Assembly (NCBI GenBank): GCA_944322935.1
Contig: CALUQO010000015.1
Span: forward strand, 1-54,964
Direction: 5' to 3'
Length of the DNA stretch: 54,964 nucleotides
Source: Candidatus Gastranaerophilales bacterium
Lineage (GTDB): Bacteria > Cyanobacteriota > Vampirovibrionia > Gastranaerophilales > Gastranaerophilaceae
The notes under the pieces are model-generated. The model was not told the origin of the DNA. It ran no database searches and saw only the letters and a list, made by a program, of their open reading frames with translations. The position numbers and the translations under genes are program-made. Shown here piece by piece: positions 1 to 7,292 of the stretch; position 1 is the first letter of the stretch, and every line of letters starts with the position of its first letter.

Positions 1-75
1 CCAGAAGTTAAACCAGAGGTTAAGCCAGAAGTTAAACCAGAGGTTAAGCCAGAAGTTAAACCAGAGGTTAAGCCA
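1..75 (+). repeat. 24-bp tandem repeat encoding PEVK units
   Basis: Three near-identical copies of a 24-bp unit, each itself two similar 12-bp halves (ccagaagttaaa / ccagaggttaag), encode (Pro-Glu-Val-Lys)n in frame with the downstream domain. The array continues off the left edge, so its true length is unknown. Such arrays can change copy number by slippage. Confidence 0.9.
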
Positions 76-630
76 GAGAAAACTGTGTCAGAAATTCAGG
101 TATACAGAGACCCAAATATACCTTATAGTGAAGCTGATGGCGTTAAAGACTTTGCTGATAATTATAATAGAACATTAAGACATCGTGATTATAATCTAAG
201 AAATGGTATTAGTATGCCAGATAATGATAAAGTTAGACAATTTAATACTCAAGTAGAGCAAATTGATAAGATTTTCCATAAAGCTACACCTTTAGATAAA
301 GACTATGTTGTTTATAGAGGTTTAGATATTCCACCTTCAGAAATGCAAAGTCCTATATTTAAAGAATATGCAAAACTTATGGAAAATGCAAAAGTTGGAG
401 ATGTTATTACTCCAGACGCAGGGTACTGTTTTGTTGGTTTACGAAAAGAGAACATAGGCGATTATTGTGCAAATGGTCTGATGGAAATAAGGTTACCTAA
501 AGGTTCTAAATTTGTAATACGCAATGAATGGGAAGCTATGATGCCTAGAAATGCTAAATATAGAGTAATAGATAAAACTATAGGAGAGGATTCTAAAGTT
601 AAGTTAGTTTTAGAATATATTCTACCTTAG
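1..630 (+). CDS. PEVK-repeat protein with C-terminal ADP-ribosyltransferase-like domain (5' partial)
   Basis: The reading frame is open from base 1, so the gene starts upstream of the window. The first 75 bases encode Pro-Glu-Val-Lys repeats from a 24-bp unit repeated three times. Counting from the in-frame GTG at 85, the C-terminal 180 residues resemble R-S-E type ADP-ribosyltransferase exoenzymes (VIP2/C3 fold). The helical YNRTLR segment (about residues 27-32) matches the family's 'IN..LR', VYRG (Arg78) supplies the NAD-binding Arg, and EWE (Glu148, Glu150) precedes MMPRNAKYRVI like the catalytic E-x-E. The STS motif appears lost: where D-x-GF-x-STS is expected the sequence reads DAGYCFVGL. 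The repeat could be a flexible linker in an effector or surface protein. The family call is by eye and activity is unproven. A hairpin lies downstream at 703-721. Confidence 0.6.
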   Translation, partial: PEVKPEVKPEVKPEVKPEVKPEVKPEKTVSEIQVYRDPNIPYSEADGVKDFADNYNRTLRHRDYNLRNGISMPDNDKVRQFNTQVEQIDKIFHKATPLDKDYVVYRGLDIPPSEMQSPIFKEYAKLMENAKVGDVITPDAGYCFVGLRKENIGDYCANGLMEIRLPKGSKFVIRNEWEAMMPRNAKYRVIDKTIGEDSKVKLVLEYILP

Positions 631-702
631 CTTAAGTATTACAAATGAACAATGTGAAAATAGTTATGCACACTCCTCTAATCTGTTCAAGAAGAGTTGT
701 AG

Positions 703-721
703 GTTGGGCTTTCAGCCCAAC
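703..721 (+). terminator. hairpin after the ADP-ribosyltransferase-like gene
   Basis: GTTGGGCT-TTC-AGCCCAAC forms a perfect 8-bp stem with a 3-nt loop 73 bases past the stop codon. It lacks a clear T-run (GATAAAAC follows), so it is a weak terminator candidate or a transcript-end stabiliser. Confidence 0.4.
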
Positions 722-810
722 GATAAAACTTTGATTCTAAAGAATCACTTTTGCTTGATTCCGTGATAAAAGAATATCGAGTTAATATATTGTAATTTGT
801 AATTATGGGA

Positions 811-839
811 TTGAAAAAATTAAAACTGGGATTTATAAT
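811..839 (+). promoter_or_regulatory. sigma-70-type promoter for small RNA
   Basis: TTGAAA (811-816), a 17-bp spacer and a perfect TATAAT (834-839) predict transcription from about 846. There is no ORF immediately downstream; a strong terminator follows about 45-80 bases later, so the product should be a short RNA. Confidence 0.7.
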
Positions 840-845
840 AAAAAC

Positions 846-926
846 ACAGGGTGATAGTTTGTCAGACTATCGAGAACTCTGTAGAGGTCTAACGGTTCTT
901 ATTCTTTCGAGTAAGAGCCGTTTTTA
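846..926 (+). ncRNA. Candidate antitoxin small RNA (~80 nt) convergent to the 29-aa peptide ORF
   Basis: The RNA is bounded by a consensus promoter (811-839) and a strong intrinsic terminator. The terminator is a 14-bp stem with G-U pairs, 891-904 against 909-922, loop TTTC, then a T-run to 925. Its 5' half can form GATAGT/ACTATC (853-871). It contains no ORF. It runs convergently into the minus-strand ORF 889-978 and is perfectly complementary to its 3' end, including the stop codon. It also carries GAGGTCTA (884-891), repeated at 1010-1017, so it could pair with the peptide mRNA leader as well. This layout resembles the antitoxin RNAs of Fst/par and TxpA/RatA type I systems. The start is inferred from the promoter and the RNA class is not recognised. 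Confidence 0.5.
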
Positions 927-978
927 ATATGCACAAAATCAAAAAGATTAAAAATAAACTTAAATTGAAATCGCTCAT
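889..978 (-). CDS. 29-aa hydrophobic peptide, candidate type I toxin
   Basis: This short ORF starts at the ATG at 978. A near-perfect AGGAGG (989-984) lies 5 bases upstream, one of the strongest ribosome sites in the window. The peptide has a short polar N terminus (MSDFN), a single hydrophobic helix (LSLFLIFLILCIL) and a basic tail (KTALTRKNKNR), the pattern of membrane-damaging type I toxins. The stop TAG lies inside the terminator stem of the convergent small RNA. The leader has a TCGGG/CCCGA hairpin just before the ribosome site (996-1011). A possible -10 TATAAT is at 1117-1112. It could instead be a chance ORF or another small membrane peptide; homology was not tested. Confidence 0.5.
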   Translation of the reverse strand: MSDFNLSLFLIFLILCILKTALTRKNKNR

Positions 979-1009
979 ATCATCCTCCTTTCTAGTCGGG
1001 AGCTAACCC

Positions 1010-1017
1010 GAGGTCTA
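1010..1017. repeat. GAGGTCTA repeat shared by small RNA and peptide leader
   Basis: An 8-bp direct repeat (884-891 and 1010-1017). The first copy is within the plus-strand small RNA; the second lies in the antisense of the peptide mRNA leader, about 32 bases before its ATG. TTTGTC is likewise repeated at 858-863 and 1025-1030. Repeats in these positions would let the small RNA pair with the leader. Confidence 0.45.
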
Positions 1018-1175
1018 CAATAATTTTGTCGGTTAGTTTCCTATAGAAAAGAGTTCCTTTTACCCTGCGTTTAAAATTTTCAAAGTTTGTTTTGATTTAT
1101 TTATAAATATAATTATAGAGCAAATATGAATTTTGAGATTTTGTTCGAACTGCTAAAAAGTAGATATAGCAAGTA

Positions 1176-1193
1176 AAAATGGGGCGGGTAATG
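1176..1193. repeat. 18-bp duplicate of the tRNA-His 3' end (attachment-site-like)
   Basis: AAAATGGGGCGGGTAATG at 1176-1193 is identical to 1309-1326, which covers the CCA end and acceptor strand of tRNA-His plus a few bases past it. Duplicated tRNA 3' ends are typical scars of tyrosine-integrase element insertion. No integrase is visible in the window. Confidence 0.5.
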
Positions 1194-1202
1194 ACTCTGC
1201 CG

Positions 1203-1232
1203 AAAAAAATATGACTAAATGTCATATTTTTT
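1203..1232. terminator. A/T-rich hairpin, possible bidirectional terminator
   Basis: AAAAAATATGAC / GTCATATTTTTT arms flank the loop TAAAT. The hairpin sits between the peptide-gene promoter region and tRNA-His and could separate the two units; the low GC content makes it weak. Confidence 0.35.
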
Positions 1233-1284
1233 GAGAGGTGAGAACCCGTAATTTTTGAAGAAAATTATCGGTTCGAATCACATT

Positions 1285-1308
1285 AAAAAAGACTCCCTAA
1301 GGAGTCTT
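1285..1308 (-). terminator. tRNA-His terminator
   Basis: On the minus strand, AGACTCC-TTAG-GGAGTCT is followed by TTTTTT, immediately downstream of the tRNA-His CCA end. Confidence 0.75.
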
Positions 1309-1312
1309 AAAA

Positions 1313-1389
1313 TGGGGCGGGTAATGGGATTCGAACCCATGCATATCGGAACCACAATCCGAGGTCTTGACCACTTGACGATACCCGCC
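1313..1389 (-). tRNA. tRNA-His (anticodon GTG)
   Basis: Read on the minus strand it folds as a full 77-nt cloverleaf. The acceptor pairs GGCGGGTA with TACCCGCC, including the extra G-1 opposite C73 that marks tRNA-His. The anticodon stem TCGGA/TCCGA holds loop TTGTGGT (anticodon GTG), and the T-arm GGGTTCGAATCCC is canonical. CCA is encoded. A terminator follows at 1285-1308. Confidence 0.95.
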
Positions 1390-1426
1390 ATGCTGTTTTT
1401 GTTATTCAATTTTAATCTTTTTATGT

Positions 1427-1488
1427 GGTTCCTCTATATCGGAACCGTAATCTCAATGTGGCGTGGTCTTGACCATTTGACTCCCTCT
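1427..1488 (-). pseudogene. Degenerate tRNA-His-like copy
   Basis: The minus strand upstream of tRNA-His contains GTCAAATGGTCAAGACC and GGTTCCGATAT, nearly the same as the D-arm and anticodon 3' strand of the intact gene (GTCAAGTGGTCAAGACC, GGTTCCGATAT) and in the same order. The anticodon region is scrambled by an insertion and no T-arm or acceptor can form. The segment 1427-1446 instead folds as GGTTCC-N8-GGAACC. It is best read as a decayed duplicate. Confidence 0.5.
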
Positions 1489-1490
1489 CC

Positions 1491-1515
1491 CAAAACAATT
1501 CACCGAATTGTTTTG
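1491..1515. repeat. Perfect 11-bp inverted repeat
   Basis: CAAAACAATTC-ACC-GAATTGTTTTG forms an 11-bp hairpin with a 3-nt loop between the tRNA-like remnant and the CheR-like gene. Flanking T/A runs are too short for a confident terminator call. Confidence 0.5.
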
Positions 1516-1581
1516 CTCGGCAGAGTCCGCCGCTACTGACACAGCATCAGTAATAAAAATATATCAAATAATAATCTTTTT

Positions 1582-2376
1582 TCAAGCTTTTTTATAAACA
1601 TTTTGCATGACTTTTTCAAAGCCATATTTTTTCAGGCATTCATCCATGTTAAACAGCACTGAATCATGGTTGCCTATCACAAATACACTGCCGCTTTTGA
1701 GCTTTTGCGAGGCAAGTTTTACAAAATTTTCAATTTTATCATTTTCAAAATAGCCTAAAGAATTCCTGCACATCAACACAGTGTCGGAATTATCCTCAAG
1801 TTCTCTAAGCTTTGTAAACATATCACCCTGATTAAAGCGCACATTGTCTGTTAACAATCTTTTGGCTTTGAGTGTTTTAATATCGCTGCAACCGTTACGA
1901 TTTAAGCTTGAAGTATCGTTATTAATAACCAGTTGGTTATCTGTATTACTAAAATAGTTATAATAATTGTCGCAATTCATTTGCAAATCCATACGGTCAA
2001 AGCTTCTTGTATTAATGTACCCACTATTTGCAGCGCGAAGAATTTCTTCATCTATGTCATAAGCTTTAATAGGAAAGAATTTTTGTATAGTTTGTTTCTT
2101 GTCAAGCGAGCGTTCTAATAATGACATTATTACAGAATAAGCCTCAGATCCGTCAGAGGCAGCAAACATAACTATATTGACCTTATCATTGTCCTTGTAA
2201 TTTTTAATCAGAAAGTCGGAAAATTTCTTCCAGTCTAAGTCCTCTCGAAATATTCTGGTAGTACAGCGCATTGTGTCAGTATTCCACTGATTATAGCTCC
2301 TGTCATTTGTTTTAAAAGAAGGATGTTTAAAATGCGTATTCCAACTATTTGCCGGCATTAAAGCACTGATATTCAT
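1582..2376 (-). CDS. CheR-like SAM-dependent methyltransferase
   Basis: 264 aa resembling the catalytic part of CheR, which methylates chemoreceptor glutamates. Family landmarks appear in order: TRIFRED..W (CheR 'T.FFR...W'), VNIVMFAASDGSEAYS (SAM loop, replacing the usual AgCsTGEEaYS), IKAYDIDEEILRAANSGYI, VRFNQGDMF, then VLMCRNSLGYFE (CRNVlIYF-like). The usual N-terminal all-alpha domain and C-terminal GGxEF/GhE details are reduced. The N terminus carries PSFKTN, related to the SFKG motif of nearby hypotheticals. No receptor, CheA or CheB is in the window, so the substrate is unknown. It lies 12 bases after the large hypothetical and is probably co-transcribed with it. Confidence 0.65.
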   Translation of the reverse strand: MNISALMPANSWNTHFKHPSFKTNDRSYNQWNTDTMRCTTRIFREDLDWKKFSDFLIKNYKDNDKVNIVMFAASDGSEAYSVIMSLLERSLDKKQTIQKFFPIKAYDIDEEILRAANSGYINTRSFDRMDLQMNCDNYYNYFSNTDNQLVINNDTSSLNRNGCSDIKTLKAKRLLTDNVRFNQGDMFTKLRELEDNSDTVLMCRNSLGYFENDKIENFVKLASQKLKSGSVFVIGNHDSVLFNMDECLKKYGFEKVMQNVYKKA

Positions 2377-2388
2377 TGTTATATTCCC

Positions 2389-5142
2389 TTATAAATGTTC
2401 ATCGAGTGTGTCAAAAACGTATTTTGTGTTGCCGTATTTTTGTATATCTTCGGGCAACGCCTCACGAGCGTACAGTCTTTTGCTGCCTATAGCATCCCCA
2501 CCCTGAATTTTTAATTCCGCAGCATATTGGATATTTTCACCAAGAACTTTTACACCCTGCCCTTGCTTGTCACCTACTCTTTTTGTTGCAGCTGCATAGA
2601 ATTTGTTTAAGATTGTGTCAAAGCGCTCTATATTGCCATTACAATCCTCTAAAAGTTCATATTTTGCTTTTGAGGTAATAACTACATTCTGTGGTATTTT
2701 ATCAGCATCCATTGTAATAATTTCCGCTCTATCCAGATTCCAGGCTGTTATTTTTTTATACATGTCCTGAAGCTGACTTAAAAATATATTGTCGTTTATT
2801 TTGTCAGTATTGACAGCCAGATTGTAGAACCTGTTTTTAAATATTTCGGGAAGTTCATCGTACATTGTAAGGACTTCAATAGCTGTTTTGTAGTTGTTCT
2901 TGTTATTTGATATAAATTTTTTGTCTAAAAGGTTTATTAATGCGTTCTTTTCTTCATTATTAGCAGAACCGGTTATTTGCAGGTATTCTTCTTCGGCATT
3001 CATATCTTTTATCACTTGAGTATAATCGACTGTTCCGTCTTTAGCTTTATATTCCTGTTCAATTTTTTGTTTGTAATCTTCAAAGGTAAGAGTTGATTCT
3101 GAAGTATTAAACAAATAATTCATATACGAATTGTGAAGTTTGAACATTGCAATAAGCTCTTTGGGATTATCTATTTCATTGTTATTAATGCAGCTATCAA
3201 TCAGCGGTTTAAACTGCAGAAAGTTGTCACAGTCAATATCTGCAGAGTTTGAACCCACATATTGATTGAAAAGATTAGTTAATTCTTGATTGTTTGCATT
3301 GTTTACAATGTTTCTGAGACGTTTAAAGTCTTCTTTTATTGTTTCGGTTTCATCAGGCTCTGTTTCCGCAATGTAGTCAACGAGTTCTTCATTCGTTAAT
3401 TTGTCCTCAACAACATCTGCAACGCTTATATTTTGCATTTTTTGTGCATTTTTAGCAATGTCCATTTTTTCAAACACAAGCCTGTAAGAATCTTCAAGAG
3501 CAGCTTCGTATCTTTGTCTGCGCTCATGTGTCATAAACCAGTTAGAAAAAGTGTTTTTGTAATGGCGTTCAAATTTTGTCAAAGATTTTGCCATGGCTTC
3601 AGTGTCAAAATTTTCTTTAAACTCAAGAAAGTCCTTACTGTTTATTGCTTCATTGTGGTTGTTTCTGTATAAGAAATAAATCTTTTCCAGTGCGGCTTTT
3701 TTCTCTTTATTGAATGGCTTGCCGTCAGCATATTGTTCAAACGGGTTTTCCGACGGAACGACCTTGTTTTGATATTTGTAAAGGTAGAATAAATACCCGT
3801 TAACGAGCTTATCCGTTTGATAATAAGATGTCACTGGATGTTTCTGTTTATGCGCAATGGCTCTTACCGGATGCCAGTATTTATTTGTAATTCCCATATA
3901 TTCCGCCCAGACTCGGCTTTGTTTTGAGGCGTTTTTTCTTATCAAAAACTCAAGTTCTTTGTCGGATACGTTCTCAATACCATTGAATTGATGAGTCAAC
4001 CTGTCTGTTTTCTCGAGCAAAACGCTTACATCGGCAGATACTTTGCCAAAGCTTATGCCGCCTTTAATCATTGATTGGTATGTAGTCGGATAGCTGTTTT
4101 CCAAATCAACAACAATTGACGAAACGGGTTTTAACTCAACATATACTTTTTTTAATATATCCAAACCAACCTTATCCATATCTTCACGGGCAAGACGGCT
4201 TTTTAAGACTCTGTCAAAGCCGTTGTTTTTAAAGTCCAAATCCGGAATTGTAAGCTCGGGATAAAGCTCTTTAGCTTCTTCTAAGGTTTTACAATCATTT
4301 AGCAAAGAATAATAGTCCGAAAATGCCTGTTTTAAATTAAAATTATTTTTCTTTAAGGCATTTTGCATTGCATCAGCTGCACCTTGTGATAGTTGTCCGT
4401 TGTTTTTTAAGCCGCTTATTGTGTCAGAAAGTGTATTTTTTTCCTTATTAATATCGACAGAGAAAATACTATCAATATCAAAATCATATTCTTTTTGAAC
4501 AGGTTGTTCTTTCAATATTGCGGAAATATCCGCGCTGAGCTTGGCTTTATGTATAAGCGCAATTTTTCTCGCATTAGGATACCCCTCTTCTCTTATTCTT
4601 TTAAGCGAATTTCTCTTGCTTAGGCGCAAACGTCCCGTCATGTCAAACAAAGAATTGAATTTGTTTTCTGAAAAACACTTGTTTTCATTATCAAGGCTGC
4701 TCGCTATAACGTTTGGAATTTTGGCATCAGGAACGTTTCTGTAATCACCATGCAAAAGCAGTGTATAATATAGAGCCTGGCGGTTAATCTGCACATTTTC
4801 ATCGTGAGAATCGTAAGAACAAGCCATAAGATAGTCCAAAAGCTTCTTTTCCGTTAACATTAAAGGTCTTAAAATTTCAACGGCTTCGTTTACAGATACG
4901 GTGTCATCAGGTGAAGTGTTTTTAATGGCATCTAATGCAGATTGGATTGCGGATATTACGCCGCAATCGTCATTTTGCTTGCCCTTAAAGCTTATGACAC
5001 TATACGCCCTGTATGTTTCAGCAGGAATATCAGCCAATTGAGCAGATTGACGTTGTTCCTGTTGGAATTTCTGCTGCATTTTTCTTGCATTGTTCTCTTT
5101 ATTAAAATATAGATTAGACACATCGTTTAGCTTGTTTATCAT
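2389..5142 (-). CDS. Large hypothetical protein (917 aa) with N-terminal SFKGKQ motif
   Basis: No recognised domain. The ATG at 5142 is preferred over the GTG at 5160 because AGGGG lies at proper spacing before it. The protein is charged and rich in Lys, Asn, Glu and Asp, mostly predicted helical, with no signal peptide or membrane segment. Residues 44-56 (YRAYSVISFKGKQ) closely match residues 49-62 of the protein at 40386-41147. An internal segment (VEDKLTNEELVDYIAETEPDETETIKEDFKRL) is acidic and coiled-coil-like. Neighbours are a CheR-like enzyme downstream and a receiver-domain protein upstream. Size and composition suggest a structural or secreted effector-like protein, but nothing proves it. 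Confidence 0.75.
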   Translation of the reverse strand: MINKLNDVSNLYFNKENNARKMQQKFQQEQRQSAQLADIPAETYRAYSVISFKGKQNDDCGVISAIQSALDAIKNTSPDDTVSVNEAVEILRPLMLTEKKLLDYLMACSYDSHDENVQINRQALYYTLLLHGDYRNVPDAKIPNVIASSLDNENKCFSENKFNSLFDMTGRLRLSKRNSLKRIREEGYPNARKIALIHKAKLSADISAILKEQPVQKEYDFDIDSIFSVDINKEKNTLSDTISGLKNNGQLSQGAADAMQNALKKNNFNLKQAFSDYYSLLNDCKTLEEAKELYPELTIPDLDFKNNGFDRVLKSRLAREDMDKVGLDILKKVYVELKPVSSIVVDLENSYPTTYQSMIKGGISFGKVSADVSVLLEKTDRLTHQFNGIENVSDKELEFLIRKNASKQSRVWAEYMGITNKYWHPVRAIAHKQKHPVTSYYQTDKLVNGYLFYLYKYQNKVVPSENPFEQYADGKPFNKEKKAALEKIYFLYRNNHNEAINSKDFLEFKENFDTEAMAKSLTKFERHYKNTFSNWFMTHERRQRYEAALEDSYRLVFEKMDIAKNAQKMQNISVADVVEDKLTNEELVDYIAETEPDETETIKEDFKRLRNIVNNANNQELTNLFNQYVGSNSADIDCDNFLQFKPLIDSCINNNEIDNPKELIAMFKLHNSYMNYLFNTSESTLTFEDYKQKIEQEYKAKDGTVDYTQVIKDMNAEEEYLQITGSANNEEKNALINLLDKKFISNNKNNYKTAIEVLTMYDELPEIFKNRFYNLAVNTDKINDNIFLSQLQDMYKKITAWNLDRAEIITMDADKIPQNVVITSKAKYELLEDCNGNIERFDTILNKFYAAATKRVGDKQGQGVKVLGENIQYAAELKIQGGDAIGSKRLYAREALPEDIQKYGNTKYVFDTLDEHL

Positions 5143-5322
5143 AACACGCCCCTGGCACACTGCTTTATCTGGTTATATAAAACAATAAGCAAGCTTTTTA
5201 TTGACTAAATCTAATAAAAGTTAAAGAAATATTAAGCAATCGCATAAATACTTATCGACCGGCTGAACTAAGAGAACTTATATTGCTGATTGTACTAATT
5301 TTAAAACAATTTCTGTACACTT

Positions 5323-5730
5323 CTAACAGAAGATTTCGTCAAGCATAAAATAGTAACTATCAGGATTATTTACAAGAGTACGTTTAGACAAGTATTTTAC
5401 CCCGAGGTTATGCGCAACAAACGCAATGTTATATGTAGCAGATACTATAACAATAGGAACGTTTGCATATTGATTAAGCATTTTCACTTGCTTTACAAGC
5501 CATTCACCGGCAAAATCAGGTACAAAATCCGTTTCCATCTGCAAATCAGTAATAATCAAATCATACTGATTATTTAAAGACGCCTGCAGAAGCGTCAAAG
5601 CATCTGTAGCACTTGAACAAACGTTAAATTCCAATTTGCATTTATCATAATTTTTTAGCAAAGACGAATGAAATCTCTGCCATTCAGCACTGTCTTCTGC
5701 TATTAAAATTCTTTTTACCTGATTATCCAT
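5323..5730 (-). CDS. Stand-alone response-regulator receiver protein
   Basis: About 135 aa from the ATG at 5730; the longer frame to 5790 adds 20 residues with no conserved content. It is a single CheY-like receiver: acidic pair in ILIAEDSAEW, phospho-acceptor Asp in DLIITDLQM, the Ser/Thr switch in IVIVSAT and the conserved Lys in VKYLSKRTL. There is no output domain, so it probably acts by protein contact or in a phosphorelay. A TATAAT lies only 6 bases before the ATG and there is no Shine-Dalgarno, so the mRNA may be leaderless. A TACACT-TT-AGTGTA inverted repeat (5751-5764) overlaps the -35/spacer region. Confidence 0.8.
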   Translation of the reverse strand: MDNQVKRILIAEDSAEWQRFHSSLLKNYDKCKLEFNVCSSATDALTLLQASLNNQYDLIITDLQMETDFVPDFAGEWLVKQVKMLNQYANVPIVIVSATYNIAFVAHNLGVKYLSKRTLVNNPDSYYFMLDEIFC

Positions 5731-5750
5731 ACAATAATTATACAAAAGTC

Positions 5751-5764
5751 TACACTTTAGTGTA
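5751..5764. promoter_or_regulatory. Inverted repeat in receiver-gene promoter (possible operator)
   Basis: TACACT-TT-AGTGTA lies between the putative -35 and -10 of the receiver gene, also upstream of the plus-strand small ORF at 5848. Its placement fits a repressor or activator site. Confidence 0.35.
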
Positions 5765-5847
5765 ATAAAAAAATCTGTGCTCTTGTCCAATTAAATATTA
5801 ACAAAAATATGGGATTATAATACTGAAAGAATATGTGTGGAAATGAT

Positions 5848-6018
5848 ATGAAAATAATAAATTTGTTAAAAAACTTAAAAAAAAGAATAGAAGAAATAGA
5901 TTTTAAATCAAAGAAATTTGACGAAGAACAGCATTATTCCTCTAATCCCTTTGCTTTTAGTAAGGAAAAAACCTACGTATGGATAGAAAAAACAAATGAA
6001 AAAAAATGCAATGGCTAA
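5848..6018 (+). CDS. Small hypothetical protein (56 aa)
   Basis: A short lysine-rich ORF (MKIINLLKNLKKRIEEIDFK...) that begins as an amphipathic helix, with a TATAAT at 5816-5821. The upstream ATG at 5833 is possible, but 5848 has GGAAA before it. It converges on and overlaps the aroA stop by 4 bases. No family recognised. Composition is protein-like but the length leaves real doubt. Confidence 0.4.
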   Translation: MKIINLLKNLKKRIEEIDFKSKKFDEEQHYSSNPFAFSKEKTYVWIEKTNEKKCNG

Positions 6019-7286
6019 AACAATGACTGCATTAACGGCAAAAATTCAGGGAAAGAAATATCAACCCACTGAAACTCATTTATGCAAATTGGTTTTTGGC
6101 AAATTAAGCCGGCTACATACAAACTCATTGCCAGACGGTGGTCATGATAGCATTCCACTTCAGCACCGCCGATTAAGTTTTTTTTGCCCTCAACAACAAA
6201 ACCGTCAGGAGTTTCTTCAATATTTACACCGATTTTTTTGAGTTCAGTGACCAAGCACTTAATCCTGTCAGATTCCTTATTTCTTAAATCAGACGCATCC
6301 TTAACGATTGTTGTGCCGTTTGCTTGAGAAGCCAAAACAGCAATAACAGGAAGCTCGTCAATCAGCCTCGGTATAATGGCACCTTCTATGGTAACTGATT
6401 TTAAATCCGATGTTCTTATTCTTACATCCCCAACCTCTTCGTTACATTCAAGACGCTTATCAAGTATTTGAATATCTGCCCCCATTTGCTGCATGACATC
6501 GATTATGCCTGTACGGGTCGGATTTAGACCGACATTTTTTATTATGATATCGGAATTTGGAACAATTGCCGCAGCTACCATAAAAAATGCAGCAGAAGAA
6601 ATATCACCGCAGACATTCAAGTTTTTAGGAACAAGTTTTGATTTTTTTATTTTTGTAGTATTACCGTTTGTTTGTATGTCCGCCTCAAGGTATTTTAGCA
6701 TACGTTCTGTGTGATCACGCGAAATATATGGCTCCGTAACTTTTGTTTCTCCCACTGTATTTAATCCTGCAAGCAAAATACAGGATTTTACCTGAGCTGA
6801 TGCTATAGGTGTTTTGTAGTCTATCGGGAATAATTCTGTGCCTTGAATAATTAACGGTGCTTTATAATCATTATGTTTAAATTTTGCCCCCATTAACTCC
6901 AAAGGCAATATGACCCTTTTCATCGGGCGTTTGTTCAAACTTTCATCCCCAAACAGTGTAGATTCAATTTCTCTTGATGCAAGTATACCAGAAAACAGAC
7001 GCATAGAAGTTCCTGAATTTCCGCAATCAAGTTTATAACGGTCTTTTTTAAAAGCATTTTTAGAGTCAATTCGTATATGCTTTTGTGCAATGAATTCAAT
7101 ATCACAACCTAATTCTTTGATGATATTCAAAGTAGAAATGCAATCTGCGCCCATTGAAAAATTGTGCACCTCGCAAACTCCACCTGTTAAAGCGGAAAAC
7201 ATAGCACTTCTGTGGCTTATTGACTTATCGGAAGGGATAACAACCTCCCCTTTCAAGCCTTGTGATTTATTAACCAATATATCCAT
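6015..7286 (-). CDS. aroA: 3-phosphoshikimate 1-carboxyvinyltransferase (EPSP synthase)
   Basis: 423 aa, normal length. It transfers enolpyruvyl from PEP to shikimate-3-phosphate in chorismate (aromatic amino acid, folate, quinone) synthesis. Motifs: VIPSDKSISHRS at the N terminus (substrate Lys/Ser/Arg), LDCGNSGTSMRL (PEP-binding loop), SAQVKSCILLAGL, and NKESDRI near the C terminus. Both domains are complete. It lies 6 bases after the symporter gene on the same strand, so the two are probably one transcript. The active-site loop is Gly-Asn-Ser-Gly-Thr. Confidence 0.96.
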   Translation of the reverse strand: MDILVNKSQGLKGEVVIPSDKSISHRSAMFSALTGGVCEVHNFSMGADCISTLNIIKELGCDIEFIAQKHIRIDSKNAFKKDRYKLDCGNSGTSMRLFSGILASREIESTLFGDESLNKRPMKRVILPLELMGAKFKHNDYKAPLIIQGTELFPIDYKTPIASAQVKSCILLAGLNTVGETKVTEPYISRDHTERMLKYLEADIQTNGNTTKIKKSKLVPKNLNVCGDISSAAFFMVAAAIVPNSDIIIKNVGLNPTRTGIIDVMQQMGADIQILDKRLECNEEVGDVRIRTSDLKSVTIEGAIIPRLIDELPVIAVLASQANGTTIVKDASDLRNKESDRIKCLVTELKKIGVNIEETPDGFVVEGKKNLIGGAEVECYHDHRLAMSLYVAGLICQKPICINEFQWVDISFPEFLPLMQSLF

Positions 7287-7292
7287 TTTCGA

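Noticed and set aside
1..75. CRISPR-like array
   Set aside because: The repeat is contiguous without spacers and encodes PEVK in frame.
1255..1539. 94-aa plus-strand ORF
   Set aside because: It runs across tRNA-His and its terminator on the other strand; the peptide is the translation of tRNA sequence.
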